From assembly GCF_000012845.1 (NCBI RefSeq), contig NC_009615.1, forward strand, positions 3,412,501-3,476,500: 64,000 nt of DNA, in the 5' to 3' direction. The translations under genes and the position numbers were made by a program. Below are positions 8,326 to 17,429 of this stretch, in pieces. The notes below the pieces were generated by a model that did not search any database, had not been told where the DNA came from, and was given only the letters and a program-made list of their open reading frames with translations. How positions within the stretch are numbered: the first letter of the stretch is position 1; each line of letters starts with the position of its first letter. Origin of the DNA: Parabacteroides distasonis ATCC 8503. Lineage in GTDB: Bacteria > Bacteroidota > Bacteroidia > Bacteroidales > Tannerellaceae.

Positions 8326-8347
8326 CCGGCTGCAAAAATACAGCCGG
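8326..8347. promoter_or_regulatory. Hairpin between fecR and susC
   Basis: CCGGCTG (8326-8332) and CAGCCGG (8341-8347) form a 7-bp perfect stem with an 8-base loop. On the plus strand no T-run follows; on the minus strand it is followed by a T-rich run. It may be an mRNA processing or attenuation structure separating fecR from susC. Confidence 0.5.
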
Positions 8348-8439
8348 CCCCATTAAAAAGAATTAATTCCTGCTTCTGCTACTCCACGACCAAATTTTGT
8401 GGCAGACGCATATTATCAACCTTTTATCAGTACAAAAAT

Positions 8440-11400
8440 ATGGAAAATGTTTCGTATTATAGGTCTTTTAGGTCCAAAGACTTAAAAAAAATGCTCTCGG
8501 TCCTAAAAATGTCCTTTATTTTACTTTTCTTGACACTGTTCCAAGCGGTAGCGACTAATTCCTATTCACAATCTGTAACGATTTCCGTGAAGACGGATCA
8601 AGCCCCGCTAACCGATCTATTCGCTATTATAGAAAAACAAAGCGATTTCTTATTCTTCTATGTGGATTCTGACGTAAAGAACGTAAAAGTGAGCGTGAAC
8701 GCAACCGATAAGTCCATAGAAAATATCTTATCGCAAGCACTACGCAACACGAGTTTGAAATATTCGATCGAAGGACGAAATATCAATGTATTTAATAAAA
8801 ACATTGTTGCCCAACAGACTAAGAAACGCATCACCGGTGTCGTTAAAGACCCGGAAGGAAACGCTATTATCGGTGCTAACGTAGTCGAGAAAGGCACGAC
8901 CAACGGCACGATTACAGATCTGGATGGTAAATACGTTATGGAAGTATCCTCAAACGCAACTCTCGAGTTCTCTTATATCGGTTACATGACACAGTTGCAA
9001 CCGGTAGGCGGCAAAAACGAGATCAATGTAAACTTGAAAGAGGACACTCAAAAACTGGATGAGGTAGTCGTAGTGGGTTACGGTACGCAGACGAAACGTG
9101 AGATTACCGGTTCTATCACCAACGTGACCGCTGAGGATTTCAACCAAGGTCTGACTCGTAACGCAGCGGATTTGTTGCAAGGTAAGGTGGCCGGTTTAAC
9201 GATCAATACAGGTTCCGGCGACGTAACGGGCAACTCGACGATTCAATTAAGAGGTCTATCCACTTTGCAAAACGACCAAGGCCCGTTAATCGTTATCGAT
9301 AACGTGCCGGGCATGGACATGTCTACGGTTAATCCGCAGGACATCGAATCTATCTCTATCTTGAAAGATGCCTCTTCAGCCGCTATCTACGGTTCCCGTT
9401 CAGCGGGTGGTGTTATCCTTATCACGACTAAGAAAGGTTACGCCAGCAAACCGACCATCGCTTATAATGGAGCGTTCGGTGTATCTACCTTGGCTAACAA
9501 GCCGAATCTGCTAACAGCGGACCAATGGCGTAGCTATACTTCCTCTACCCCGGGTAAGGACGGTAAGGATTTTGACATGGGAGCGAACACGGATTGGTTC
9601 GACGAGATCACGAGAATCGGTTTCCAACAGGATCATGCCGTGTCTTTATCAGGAGGTGGTTCACACCATAACTATAGAGGTTCCCTTTCTTATATGCAAC
9701 GTGAAGGTATCGCACGCGATAACTCCATGAACCGTTACAACGCCCGTTTCCAATTCTCCCAACGTGCTCTGGAGGATCGTTTGAAAGTAAGCATCACCGG
9801 CGTGGCTACCGTTACAGATAACGCGCCGACCAATGCGACCAATTTCTTACTTGCCTACAATATGATTCCCGTTCGCCCGGTTAAGCTAGAGGATGGATCT
9901 TGGTTCGACACACGTGAATACGACCAAGGAAACCCGGTACGTAACCAGAAAGAGAATACACATAAGAACCGCATCAATAATTTCTATGGAACCGCTGATG
10001 TCGGTTATACGATTATCGATGGCTTAGAGGCTAAAGTTCTTTTAGCTAAAAGCCGGAATACGGAAGATGAGAGCAAATACAACAGTATCGAGTCTCAAGC
10101 CGGTTACAACGATGGCGGTAAGGCCGAACGTTGGTCCAGACTACGTGATAAAGACTTGATGGAATGGACCGCCAATTATTCAGCTGAGTTCAATAAGCAT
10201 AAGATCAATGCCTTGATCGGTTACTCTTGGGAAGAAGAGAATTATGAGGAGACTCACGTACAGACCCGTGGTTTCGTCACTGATTTATTAGGTGCTAACA
10301 ATTTAGCCGCGGGACAAAATCTGAATCCGGGAGACGCAGAGTCTCAAAAATGGCAAAGTCGCCTGATCTCTTTATACGCAAGAGCCAATTATAGCTTCAA
10401 TGAGAAATATATGTTGACAGCTACCGTACGCCGGGATGGTTCTTCTAAATTTGGAACGAATAACAAATGGGGTACCTTCCCTTCCGTTTCCGTGGGTTGG
10501 AATATCACCCAAGAGTCATTCATGGAAAAAGTAAACTGGCTTAACGACTTAAAGTTAAGTGTCGGTTATGGTATCACTGGTAATCAAACAGGATTGGACC
10601 CCTACAAAACCCTCGAGCTTTACGGCACAGATGGTGTATATTATGATACCGGTTCTTGGCTACCTTCTTATAAAATCAGCCAAAACGCAAACCCAGACTT
10701 AAAATGGGAACAGACAGCGATGTTGAACATCGGACTTGATTTCTCCGTATTGGATAGCCGCCTAGGTGGTCGTATCGAATGGTATAACAAAAAGACCTCT
10801 GACATGCTTTATACCTATCCGGTGCCAACCCCTCCTTACCTATATAGCGAGATCATGGCTAACGTGGGCGATATGCGTAATACGGGTATCGAGTTGAGTT
10901 TGAACGCAGACGCTATCCGCACGAAGGATTTCGATTGGAACATCTCCTTAAACTTGGCTCATAATGAGAATGAAGTGACTCGTCTATCCAACGACGTATT
11001 TACAATGGATAAGATCTTATTAGGTGACGTATTCATCCGGGGTGGAAGCTCCAGCGGTACACACGTATTGGAAGAGGGACGCCCTATCGGACAATTCTAT
11101 GGCTTGGTTTGCAACGGTATCGATGAGAACGGCAGATATATCATGGTAGATAAAGACGGTGACGGCGAGATTTCCGATCCGGCGGATTATGACTACATCG
11201 GATCCGCTCAACCGAAACTGACATATGGTATCACCAATACTTTCCGCTACAAGAATTTTGATTTGTCATTCTTCTTGCGTGGAACGATCGGTAATGATAT
11301 ATTGAACGCGACCCGCATGGCATACGCTCAATCCGGATTCTTGCCGGGAACAAACGCATTGGATGATCCATTGACCTATACGTTAAGCGAAACTCCAAGA

Positions 11401-11652
11401 TTCTCCAACTATTACTTAGAGAAAGGTTCTTTTATGCGTCTCGACAACTTGACTTTAGGTTATAAGATCAAAGCATTGAATGGTATCCGTGTTTATTTCA
11501 CGGCGCAAAACCTATTCGTTATCACGAAATATAAAGGTCTTGATCCCGAAGTTCCTATGGATTCAGGAGACGGTTTAACCCCGGGTGTAGAACCTCGTGA
11601 ATTTTATCCGAAGGCACGCACATTCTCTGTTGGATTAAACTTGAATTTCTAA
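8440..11652 (+). CDS. SusC/RagA-type TonB-dependent transporter with STN signalling domain
   Basis: 1070 residues. The signal sequence extends to about residue 44 (NSYSQ). An STN domain (about 45-120, VTISVKTDQAPLTDLFAIIE) follows, which contacts FecR anti-sigma factors. Next is a carboxypeptidase-D-like repeat (about 130-205, ITGVVKDPEGNAIIGANV), then the SusC plug start EVVVVGYGTQ and plug motifs (LQGKVAGL, IQLRGLSTL). The rest is a beta-barrel ending in the aromatic FSVGLNLNF. It should import oligosaccharides across the outer membrane with its SusD partner, 19 bases downstream. The substrate cannot be read from sequence. Start: the first ATG gives a basic region followed by the signal. 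Confidence 0.96.
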   Translation: MENVSYYRSFRSKDLKKMLSVLKMSFILLFLTLFQAVATNSYSQSVTISVKTDQAPLTDLFAIIEKQSDFLFFYVDSDVKNVKVSVNATDKSIENILSQALRNTSLKYSIEGRNINVFNKNIVAQQTKKRITGVVKDPEGNAIIGANVVEKGTTNGTITDLDGKYVMEVSSNATLEFSYIGYMTQLQPVGGKNEINVNLKEDTQKLDEVVVVGYGTQTKREITGSITNVTAEDFNQGLTRNAADLLQGKVAGLTINTGSGDVTGNSTIQLRGLSTLQNDQGPLIVIDNVPGMDMSTVNPQDIESISILKDASSAAIYGSRSAGGVILITTKKGYASKPTIAYNGAFGVSTLANKPNLLTADQWRSYTSSTPGKDGKDFDMGANTDWFDEITRIGFQQDHAVSLSGGGSHHNYRGSLSYMQREGIARDNSMNRYNARFQFSQRALEDRLKVSITGVATVTDNAPTNATNFLLAYNMIPVRPVKLEDGSWFDTREYDQGNPVRNQKENTHKNRINNFYGTADVGYTIIDGLEAKVLLAKSRNTEDESKYNSIESQAGYNDGGKAERWSRLRDKDLMEWTANYSAEFNKHKINALIGYSWEEENYEETHVQTRGFVTDLLGANNLAAGQNLNPGDAESQKWQSRLISLYARANYSFNEKYMLTATVRRDGSSKFGTNNKWGTFPSVSVGWNITQESFMEKVNWLNDLKLSVGYGITGNQTGLDPYKTLELYGTDGVYYDTGSWLPSYKISQNANPDLKWEQTAMLNIGLDFSVLDSRLGGRIEWYNKKTSDMLYTYPVPTPPYLYSEIMANVGDMRNTGIELSLNADAIRTKDFDWNISLNLAHNENEVTRLSNDVFTMDKILLGDVFIRGGSSSGTHVLEEGRPIGQFYGLVCNGIDENGRYIMVDKDGDGEISDPADYDYIGSAQPKLTYGITNTFRYKNFDLSFFLRGTIGNDILNATRMAYAQSGFLPGTNALDDPLTYTLSETPRFSNYYLEKGSFMRLDNLTLGYKIKALNGIRVYFTAQNLFVITKYKGLDPEVPMDSGDGLTPGVEPREFYPKARTFSVGLNLNF

Positions 11653-11671
11653 TACACAAACAGTAACGATC

Positions 11672-13240
11672 ATGAAAAGATTATTCAAAAATATAATATG
11701 TGCCGTACTCGCTCCGGTAGCACTTGTCTCTTGCATGGATTTGGACGAGAACGTATACGACAAGCTTCCTACCGACGAATTCGGGACAACAGAAAAGCAG
11801 ATTAATGCGATCATGGCTCCGGCATACCAATCCCTAAAGAACATGCTGGCTTATGACGGTCCTTGGGGAGCGGCCGATATGACAGCCGATATCTTGATAG
11901 CACCTACACGTGTAGGTGGCGACTGGTGGGACGGCGGACAATACATGGAACAATGTATGCACAGTTGGAAACCGAACTCTTACTCCGTAGAGAATTGCTG
12001 GACATATTGTACGGAAGGTTTAACCACAGTTAATTCCGTATATAATATTATAGAGAAAAGCGAGGCGATGAGCGATGAACTTAAGCTTCAATACTTGTCT
12101 GAGCTAAGAGGATTACGCGCTTTCTGGTATTATGTAATCGTAGATATTTTCGGTAACGCTCCATTAGTGACAGATTTTGAGGATACCTCCTTGCCCTCCA
12201 TCACGAGCCGTGCGGATCTGTATAAATACGTGGTGAAGGAATTAACCGAGATCATCCCGAACCTGCGCTCCGATGTATCAGACGCCAGCTACGGTAAGTT
12301 CACGCAAGGGGCTGCCCGTATGGTATTGGCAAAGATGTACCTCAACGCCGAGGAATGGATCGGCGAGCCGAACTGGAAAGGTGTAGTGGAGCAGTGCGAC
12401 GAGATCATGAAACTCGAATATATCATCGAGCCGAATTGGAAAACCAATTTCGAGGTTCATAACGAGGTATCACGAGAGATTATTTTCCCGATCTGCTACA
12501 AGGCATCTGATGCTTGGGGTAACTCCATTCATCTTTGGACATTGCATTATCTGGATCCCGATGTATTAGGTTTCACCGGCGGTATGTGGAATGGTATCAA
12601 CGCCCAGCCGGATTTTGTCCGCACATTTGATACGGAAGATCCTCGTTACGAAGGTTCGTTCTTGATTGGCCCGATGATCGACCCTAGCACGGGAGAGATT
12701 TTGAAAACGACCCTAGGACATGACTTGATCCATACGATCGACTTAAATGTGGTACCGGGAACTGAGAAAACCGATGCGGATGGTAACTTAACCCCGTGGG
12801 GCGAGGTTCACCAAGAAGACGGCGCACGTATCAATAAGTGGGTATATGAGAAAGGCATGCAAAATACCAATATGGAGAACGATATCGCTATCTTCCGTCT
12901 GGCCGATGTATACCTGATGAAAGCGGAAGCCTTGGTTCGTATGGGCGGGGATCTCGGTGAAGCTACTCGTCTGGTAAACGCTATCCGGGAAAGGGCTTAC
13001 GGCAATTCCGATCATAATTACACGAGCGTGACATTGGACGATATCTATAACGAGCGTGGTTATGAGTTGGCATTCGAATTTGTCCGCCGCCAAGATATGA
13101 TCCGCTTCGGGACTTATCTGAAACCGAGATATATGAAGCCGAAACAGACTCCGGAATATCGTAAGATCTTCCCGATCCCGTTCAAGGCTTGGCAGAAGAA
13201 TAATAATTTGGTTCAGAACCCGGGATATCCGGCATTCTAA
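11672..13240 (+). CDS. SusD/RagB-type surface glycan-binding lipoprotein
   Basis: 522 residues. Lipoprotein signal MKRLFKNIICAVLAPVALVSC with Cys21, followed by MDLDENVYDKLPTDEFG, the typical SusD beginning. The C-terminal half has the family hallmarks FRLADVYLMKAEALVRMGG, then VNAIRERAYG, a YNERGYELAFEFVRRQDMIRFG segment, and the ending NNNLVQNPGYPAF. It should cap the SusC barrel and capture glycans at the cell surface. It forms an operon with SusC. Confidence 0.96.
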   Translation: MKRLFKNIICAVLAPVALVSCMDLDENVYDKLPTDEFGTTEKQINAIMAPAYQSLKNMLAYDGPWGAADMTADILIAPTRVGGDWWDGGQYMEQCMHSWKPNSYSVENCWTYCTEGLTTVNSVYNIIEKSEAMSDELKLQYLSELRGLRAFWYYVIVDIFGNAPLVTDFEDTSLPSITSRADLYKYVVKELTEIIPNLRSDVSDASYGKFTQGAARMVLAKMYLNAEEWIGEPNWKGVVEQCDEIMKLEYIIEPNWKTNFEVHNEVSREIIFPICYKASDAWGNSIHLWTLHYLDPDVLGFTGGMWNGINAQPDFVRTFDTEDPRYEGSFLIGPMIDPSTGEILKTTLGHDLIHTIDLNVVPGTEKTDADGNLTPWGEVHQEDGARINKWVYEKGMQNTNMENDIAIFRLADVYLMKAEALVRMGGDLGEATRLVNAIRERAYGNSDHNYTSVTLDDIYNERGYELAFEFVRRQDMIRFGTYLKPRYMKPKQTPEYRKIFPIPFKAWQKNNNLVQNPGYPAF

Positions 13241-13300
13241 TCATATCAGTCTGTTTTTAATATCAATTCTTTAGACCCCAATTCAATTATTAATCATAAT

Positions 13301-14857
13301 ATGAACAAATTTATGAAAGAGGTAAATAAACAATCCTGTCCGACTGGAATCTCGAGAAGGGAATTCCTTGGGATGGCAGCCACAGGTGCTGCCGCCCTTA
13401 CGATCCTGCCCAGTTTTACCGTAGCGGGATTAGGACACGTAGCTCCCAGCGATAAGCTTTATATCGCGAAAATAGGCTGTGGCGGTATGGGAGCCGCCGA
13501 TTTGGGTAGCTTGATGAATACGCCGCACAAAAACGCAGCGATCACCTGTCTGTGCGACGTAGACGACCGTCAGTCTGCCGACGCTCGTAAGAAATACCCG
13601 AAGGCGAAGTATTTCAACGACTTCCGTGAGATGTACGACAAGGAAGGCAAGAACTTCGATGCCGTATGTATCTCCACCCCGGATCATAACCATGCGATCC
13701 AAGCTTTCGGCGCTATGCGGATGGGTAAGCACGTATATCTGCAAAAACCGATCGCGCACGATATTTACGAGGCACGTATCCTTACCGAGGCCGCCAAGAA
13801 ATACAAGGTCGTGACCCAAATGGGCGACCAAGGTAACTCTTGCGACGGTATGCGTACCCTTCGTGAATGGTTCGAGGCAGATCTGTTAGGTGACATCCAG
13901 AAGGTATATTGCTGGACCAACCGTCCTGTATGGCCGCAAGGTATTCCTTGGCCGAGCCAGAAGCCTGAGGTTCCCAAGGGATTAAATTGGGACTTATGGG
14001 TAGGTACCGCCGAGTATGTGGATTATATCGATAATCTTGTTCCGTTCAACTGGCGTGGTTGGTGGCGTTTCGGTACAGGCGCTCTTGGAGATATGGGTTG
14101 CCACATCATCGGCCCTCCATTCAAATTGCTTCAATTAGGTTATCCGACTGAGGTTTCTTGCAGCACGACCAATGTCTACTCCGGTATCTTCGAGGAGGCT
14201 TATTATCCTGAGAGTTGCCCGGTAGCCAGCTCGATCCGTTATAAATTCAAGAAGAAAGACGGAAGCGACCTGAATCTCTATTGGATGGACGGTGGTATCA
14301 TGCCGGAGCGTTTCGAGGAGATCGATCCGGATGCAGACATGACCTGCACGATGGGAGACTTGGATATGATGGACGTAGAAGGCGCAACCGTATTCGTAGG
14401 TACGAAAGGTATGGCTTCTTGCGGCTGGGGCGGTTCCGACCCGAGATTCTGGCCAAAGGGACAGAAGGCGAACAAGAAACCGCTGTTCGACAAGGACGTG
14501 AACATTCCTCATAAATACAAACGTATCGAAGGCGGCACGAACGGTCATTACTGGGCGTGGATCGACTCTTGTATCGCAGGATACGACAAGGCGGACGTAG
14601 AATCACCATTCGAAGGTTACGCCGGTCCGTTGACGGAGACCGTATTGATGGGTAACCTGATCTTACGCAGCTATAATATCCGGGAACAAGTGAAACATAA
14701 CGACTCGATCTACGGAGAACGCGAGGGCTTTATCTATCCGGGAAGAAACAAAACTTTCCAGTGGGACGGAGCGAACATGCGTATCACCAACTTCGAGCAA
14801 GCGAACCAATTCATCAAGCGGAAATACCGCGATGGATGGGAAGATCTCAAGTTATAA
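13301..14857 (+). CDS. Tat-exported Gfo/Idh/MocA-family oxidoreductase
   Basis: 518 residues. A twin-arginine signal is visible near residues 18-35 (SRREFLGMAATGAAALTI), so the enzyme should fold with its nicotinamide cofactor before export to the periplasm. The Rossmann motif GCGGMGAAD lies near 59-67, and the conserved catalytic-type Lys is in YLQKPIAHD. The C-terminal half has the bacterial-type Gfo/Idh fold signatures (WRFGTGALGDMGCH). Members of this group oxidise the C3 hydroxyl of sugars. It is 60 bases from SusD and 77 bases from a DUF1080 gene, which supports periplasmic 3-keto-glycoside processing. Confidence 0.92.
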   Translation: MNKFMKEVNKQSCPTGISRREFLGMAATGAAALTILPSFTVAGLGHVAPSDKLYIAKIGCGGMGAADLGSLMNTPHKNAAITCLCDVDDRQSADARKKYPKAKYFNDFREMYDKEGKNFDAVCISTPDHNHAIQAFGAMRMGKHVYLQKPIAHDIYEARILTEAAKKYKVVTQMGDQGNSCDGMRTLREWFEADLLGDIQKVYCWTNRPVWPQGIPWPSQKPEVPKGLNWDLWVGTAEYVDYIDNLVPFNWRGWWRFGTGALGDMGCHIIGPPFKLLQLGYPTEVSCSTTNVYSGIFEEAYYPESCPVASSIRYKFKKKDGSDLNLYWMDGGIMPERFEEIDPDADMTCTMGDLDMMDVEGATVFVGTKGMASCGWGGSDPRFWPKGQKANKKPLFDKDVNIPHKYKRIEGGTNGHYWAWIDSCIAGYDKADVESPFEGYAGPLTETVLMGNLILRSYNIREQVKHNDSIYGEREGFIYPGRNKTFQWDGANMRITNFEQANQFIKRKYRDGWEDLKL

Positions 14858-14868
14858 AAGCGAACAAC

Positions 14869-14902
14869 AATGGGATGAGACGGGGCACACCCCGTCTCTA
14901 CA
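14869..14902. repeat. REP-like hairpin of the GTAGAGACG type
   Basis: GAGACGGGG (14877-14885) and CCCCGTCTC (14890-14898) form a perfect 9-bp stem with a CACA loop; CTAC follows the right arm. The right arm matches the widespread intergenic GTAGAGACGGGG repeat seen in many bacteria, with the left flank degenerate (GGGAT). It lies between the oxidoreductase and DUF1080 genes and has no T-run. Confidence 0.6.
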
Positions 14903-14934
14903 ACTAGATAATTTACTTAAATAACTATACAAAG

Positions 14935-15747
14935 ATGAAAAAGATTTATAGCAGTATTATGGCCGTAGCCTTATTCGCATCGGCTCTATCATGTACCTCT
15001 GGCAACAATAACAATACGAACAATGCCGGAACGCAAACCGCCCAAACCCAAGCCCTCGATAGCGATGGTATCCCTACGGGAGGCGAGTGGATCACCATGT
15101 TCGACGGGAAAACCTTGAACGGATGGCGCGGCTATTGCCGTCAGGATGTACCCCTAGGTTGGGTGGTTGAAGACGGATCGATCACCTATAAAGGTAGCGA
15201 CAATAAGGCAGACACGGGCTTCGGCGACTTGATCTACGACAAGAAGTTCAAAAATTTCGTTTTCGAGATCGAATGGAAGATCGACAAGGCCGGTAATAGC
15301 GGTATCTTCTATACTGCGCAAGAAATTGAGGGTACACCTATTTATTACTCCAGCCCAGAATATCAGTTACTCGACAACGAGAATATGCCGGACGCATGGG
15401 AAGGTTGCGACGGTAACCGTCAGGCCGGTGCCGTATATGACATGATTATGCCGGATCCACAACCCGTAAAACCGTACGGAAACTGGAACAAGACGAGAAT
15501 CGTTGTCTATAACCAACGCGTGATCCATTACATGAACGACGTGAAAATTCTGGAGTTCCAATTTGGTACCCCGGTATGGCGCGCGTTAGTGGATCATAGT
15601 AAGTTCAGCAAGTTCAGCACGAGTCCGGAGAAATGCCCGGAAGCTTACGACTTGATGCTACAATGCGGAAAACAACCGGGTTACATCGGTATGCAAGACC
15701 ACGGTTATGGTGTTTGCTTCCGCAATATCCGAATCAAAGAGCTCTAA
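14935..15747 (+). CDS. DUF1080 (3-keto-disaccharide hydrolase domain) lipoprotein
   Basis: 270 residues. Lipoprotein signal with Cys20 (ASALSC), a low-complexity Asn/Thr linker, then one DUF1080/PF06439 domain from about residue 48: GEWITMFDGKTLNGWRGY, GWVVEDGSITYKG, FGDLIYDKKFKNFVFEIEWKI, NSGIFY, YQLLDNE and the C-terminal GYVCFRNIRIKEL-like strand (here YGVCFRNIRIKEL). The family adopts a concanavalin-like fold and includes enzymes acting on 3-keto-glycosides. Together with the upstream Gfo/Idh oxidoreductase it suggests oxidation at C3 followed by glycosidic cleavage. Only 6 bases separate it from the next gene. Confidence 0.9.
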   Translation: MKKIYSSIMAVALFASALSCTSGNNNNTNNAGTQTAQTQALDSDGIPTGGEWITMFDGKTLNGWRGYCRQDVPLGWVVEDGSITYKGSDNKADTGFGDLIYDKKFKNFVFEIEWKIDKAGNSGIFYTAQEIEGTPIYYSSPEYQLLDNENMPDAWEGCDGNRQAGAVYDMIMPDPQPVKPYGNWNKTRIVVYNQRVIHYMNDVKILEFQFGTPVWRALVDHSKFSKFSTSPEKCPEAYDLMLQCGKQPGYIGMQDHGYGVCFRNIRIKEL

Positions 15748-15753
15748 AATCGT

Positions 15754-16476
15754 ATGAGAATAGAGATTTGTCAATCTTATGAGGCATTAAGCCTTAAGGC
15801 AAAAGAGATTGTTACCTCAGAGTTAGGGCAGCACAAGGCACTTACGCTTTGTGCCGCCACTGGGGGCTCTCCTACCCGGATGTATGAGTTACTGGTAGAG
15901 GAAGCCGGTCGCCAACCGGAATTATTCTCCCAATTCACGGTACTAAAGCTCGATGAATGGGGAGGAATCCCGATGGATCACCCGGGTACGTGCGAGTCGT
16001 ATCTACGGAACTATTTCGTAGGTCCGCTTCAAATCCCGGAAGACCGGTATATAGCGTTCCAAAGCGATCCGGAGAACCCTGAGGCGGAATGTGAGCGGAT
16101 CCAACAGATACTGGACCAAAAAGGCCCTATCGACATTTGTATATTAGGAATAGGGATGAACGGCCATATCGCCTTGAACGAGCCGGCTCCTTCCTTACAT
16201 ACGAATTGCCATGTGGCTCATCTGTCCCAGAAATCCTTGCAACATCCCATGATCGCCGGGGATATGGAGAAACCGGGATACGGACTGACATTGGGCATGG
16301 CGAATATCTTTCAGTCACGCCTGATTATCCTTCTTATCAACGGGATAAAGAAAAGGGAGATTACTCAAGCTTTCCTTGAACAGAAGATCTCGACGGAGTT
16401 GCCGGCCTCCTTATTGTGGCTGCACCCGAACGTGATTTGCCTGATCGACAGGGAAGCGGCGCATAGTTCTAATTAA
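15754..16476 (+). CDS. NagB-like sugar-phosphate isomerase/deaminase
   Basis: 240 residues, the normal length for glucosamine/galactosamine-6-phosphate isomerases. Visible motifs are the phosphate loop TGGSPTRMYE, LKLDEWGG (catalytic base region; many NagB proteins have DEY), and GIGMNGHIALNEP with the His and Glu of the active-site relay. It probably interconverts an amino-sugar phosphate and a ketose phosphate with release of ammonia. The LDEW form is more like galactosamine-6-phosphate isomerases than classical NagB. It sits 15 bases before a ROK kinase, and together they look like a cytosolic amino-sugar branch. Confidence 0.85.
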   Translation: MRIEICQSYEALSLKAKEIVTSELGQHKALTLCAATGGSPTRMYELLVEEAGRQPELFSQFTVLKLDEWGGIPMDHPGTCESYLRNYFVGPLQIPEDRYIAFQSDPENPEAECERIQQILDQKGPIDICILGIGMNGHIALNEPAPSLHTNCHVAHLSQKSLQHPMIAGDMEKPGYGLTLGMANIFQSRLIILLINGIKKREITQAFLEQKISTELPASLLWLHPNVICLIDREAAHSSN

Positions 16477-16491
16477 GCTTTTACAATTATC

Positions 16492-17418
16492 ATGAAATAC
16501 GCTATCGCATTAGACATTGGAGGAACAAGCATAAAATATACTCTTGTGAACCAGAATGGCGACATTCTTTACGAATCGTCGGAAACCACACAATCAAAAG
16601 AGAATCCACGCCCATTATCCGATACCATAAAAAGTATCGTACGGAAAATGACAGACTACGCCCGTTCCCGGGACTGGGGGATTTACGGAATTGGCATAGG
16701 TGTACCTTCCGTAGTAGATAAGGGGGTGGTTCTCTTTGCCAATAATCTTCCTGAACTGGACAACCAACAATTGGATCTTGCGTTAGCGGAATTTAATCTA
16801 CCGGTATTCATCGACAACGACGCAAACCTTATGGGGTTGGGCGAGGTGATATATGGGGCGGCTAAGGGCCTCTCCGATATCGTTTTCTTGACGGTGGGTA
16901 CCGGCATAGGGGGCGCCTTGTTCTTGAACGGCCGGCTTTATGGCGGCTACCGGAACCGGGGCACCGAACTTGGGCACTTAATTATTCATGGTCTGAATGG
17001 GAATCAATGTACTTGCGGAGCGTCCGGTTGCCTAGAGGCACACGCTTCCGTAAGTGCGTTGATCGCCTTATATCGGCAATTATTGGAGAAGAACGGACGG
17101 GAGATACCTTCCCGTATCGATGGAAAATATATAGTAGAGCGCTATAAAGCTCAAGAGAAAGAGGCCGTACTCGCTATGGAGGATCATTTCCGGAATCTGT
17201 CCCTAGGCGTAGCGAGCCTTATCAACATTTTCGCTCCGCAAAAGGTGATTATCGGCGGAGGCATTTCGGAATCCGGAGATTTCTACATTAATAATATACG
17301 GGAACAGGTCTGGAAATTCGTGATGAAGGAAACCTCGTACTTCACGACTATCGAACTTGCCCGATTAGGAAATAAGGCCGGATGCCTCGGGGCGGCGGCA
17401 TTGGTGTTTAATCATTGA
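16492..17418 (+). CDS. ROK-family sugar kinase
   Basis: 308 residues. ATP-binding motif LDIGGTSIKY at residues 7-16, catalytic Asp in VFIDNDANLMGLGE, the TVGTGIGGALF loop, and the ROK zinc motif (GHLIIHG followed by CTCGASGCLEAHAS). It should phosphorylate a hexose or amino-sugar in the cytosol, supplying the adjacent NagB-like enzyme. The MFS transporter gene follows closely, so the three genes form a transport-phosphorylation-isomerisation unit. Confidence 0.92.
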   Translation: MKYAIALDIGGTSIKYTLVNQNGDILYESSETTQSKENPRPLSDTIKSIVRKMTDYARSRDWGIYGIGIGVPSVVDKGVVLFANNLPELDNQQLDLALAEFNLPVFIDNDANLMGLGEVIYGAAKGLSDIVFLTVGTGIGGALFLNGRLYGGYRNRGTELGHLIIHGLNGNQCTCGASGCLEAHASVSALIALYRQLLEKNGREIPSRIDGKYIVERYKAQEKEAVLAMEDHFRNLSLGVASLINIFAPQKVIIGGGISESGDFYINNIREQVWKFVMKETSYFTTIELARLGNKAGCLGAAALVFNH

Positions 17419-17429
17419 ATCTATCTATC

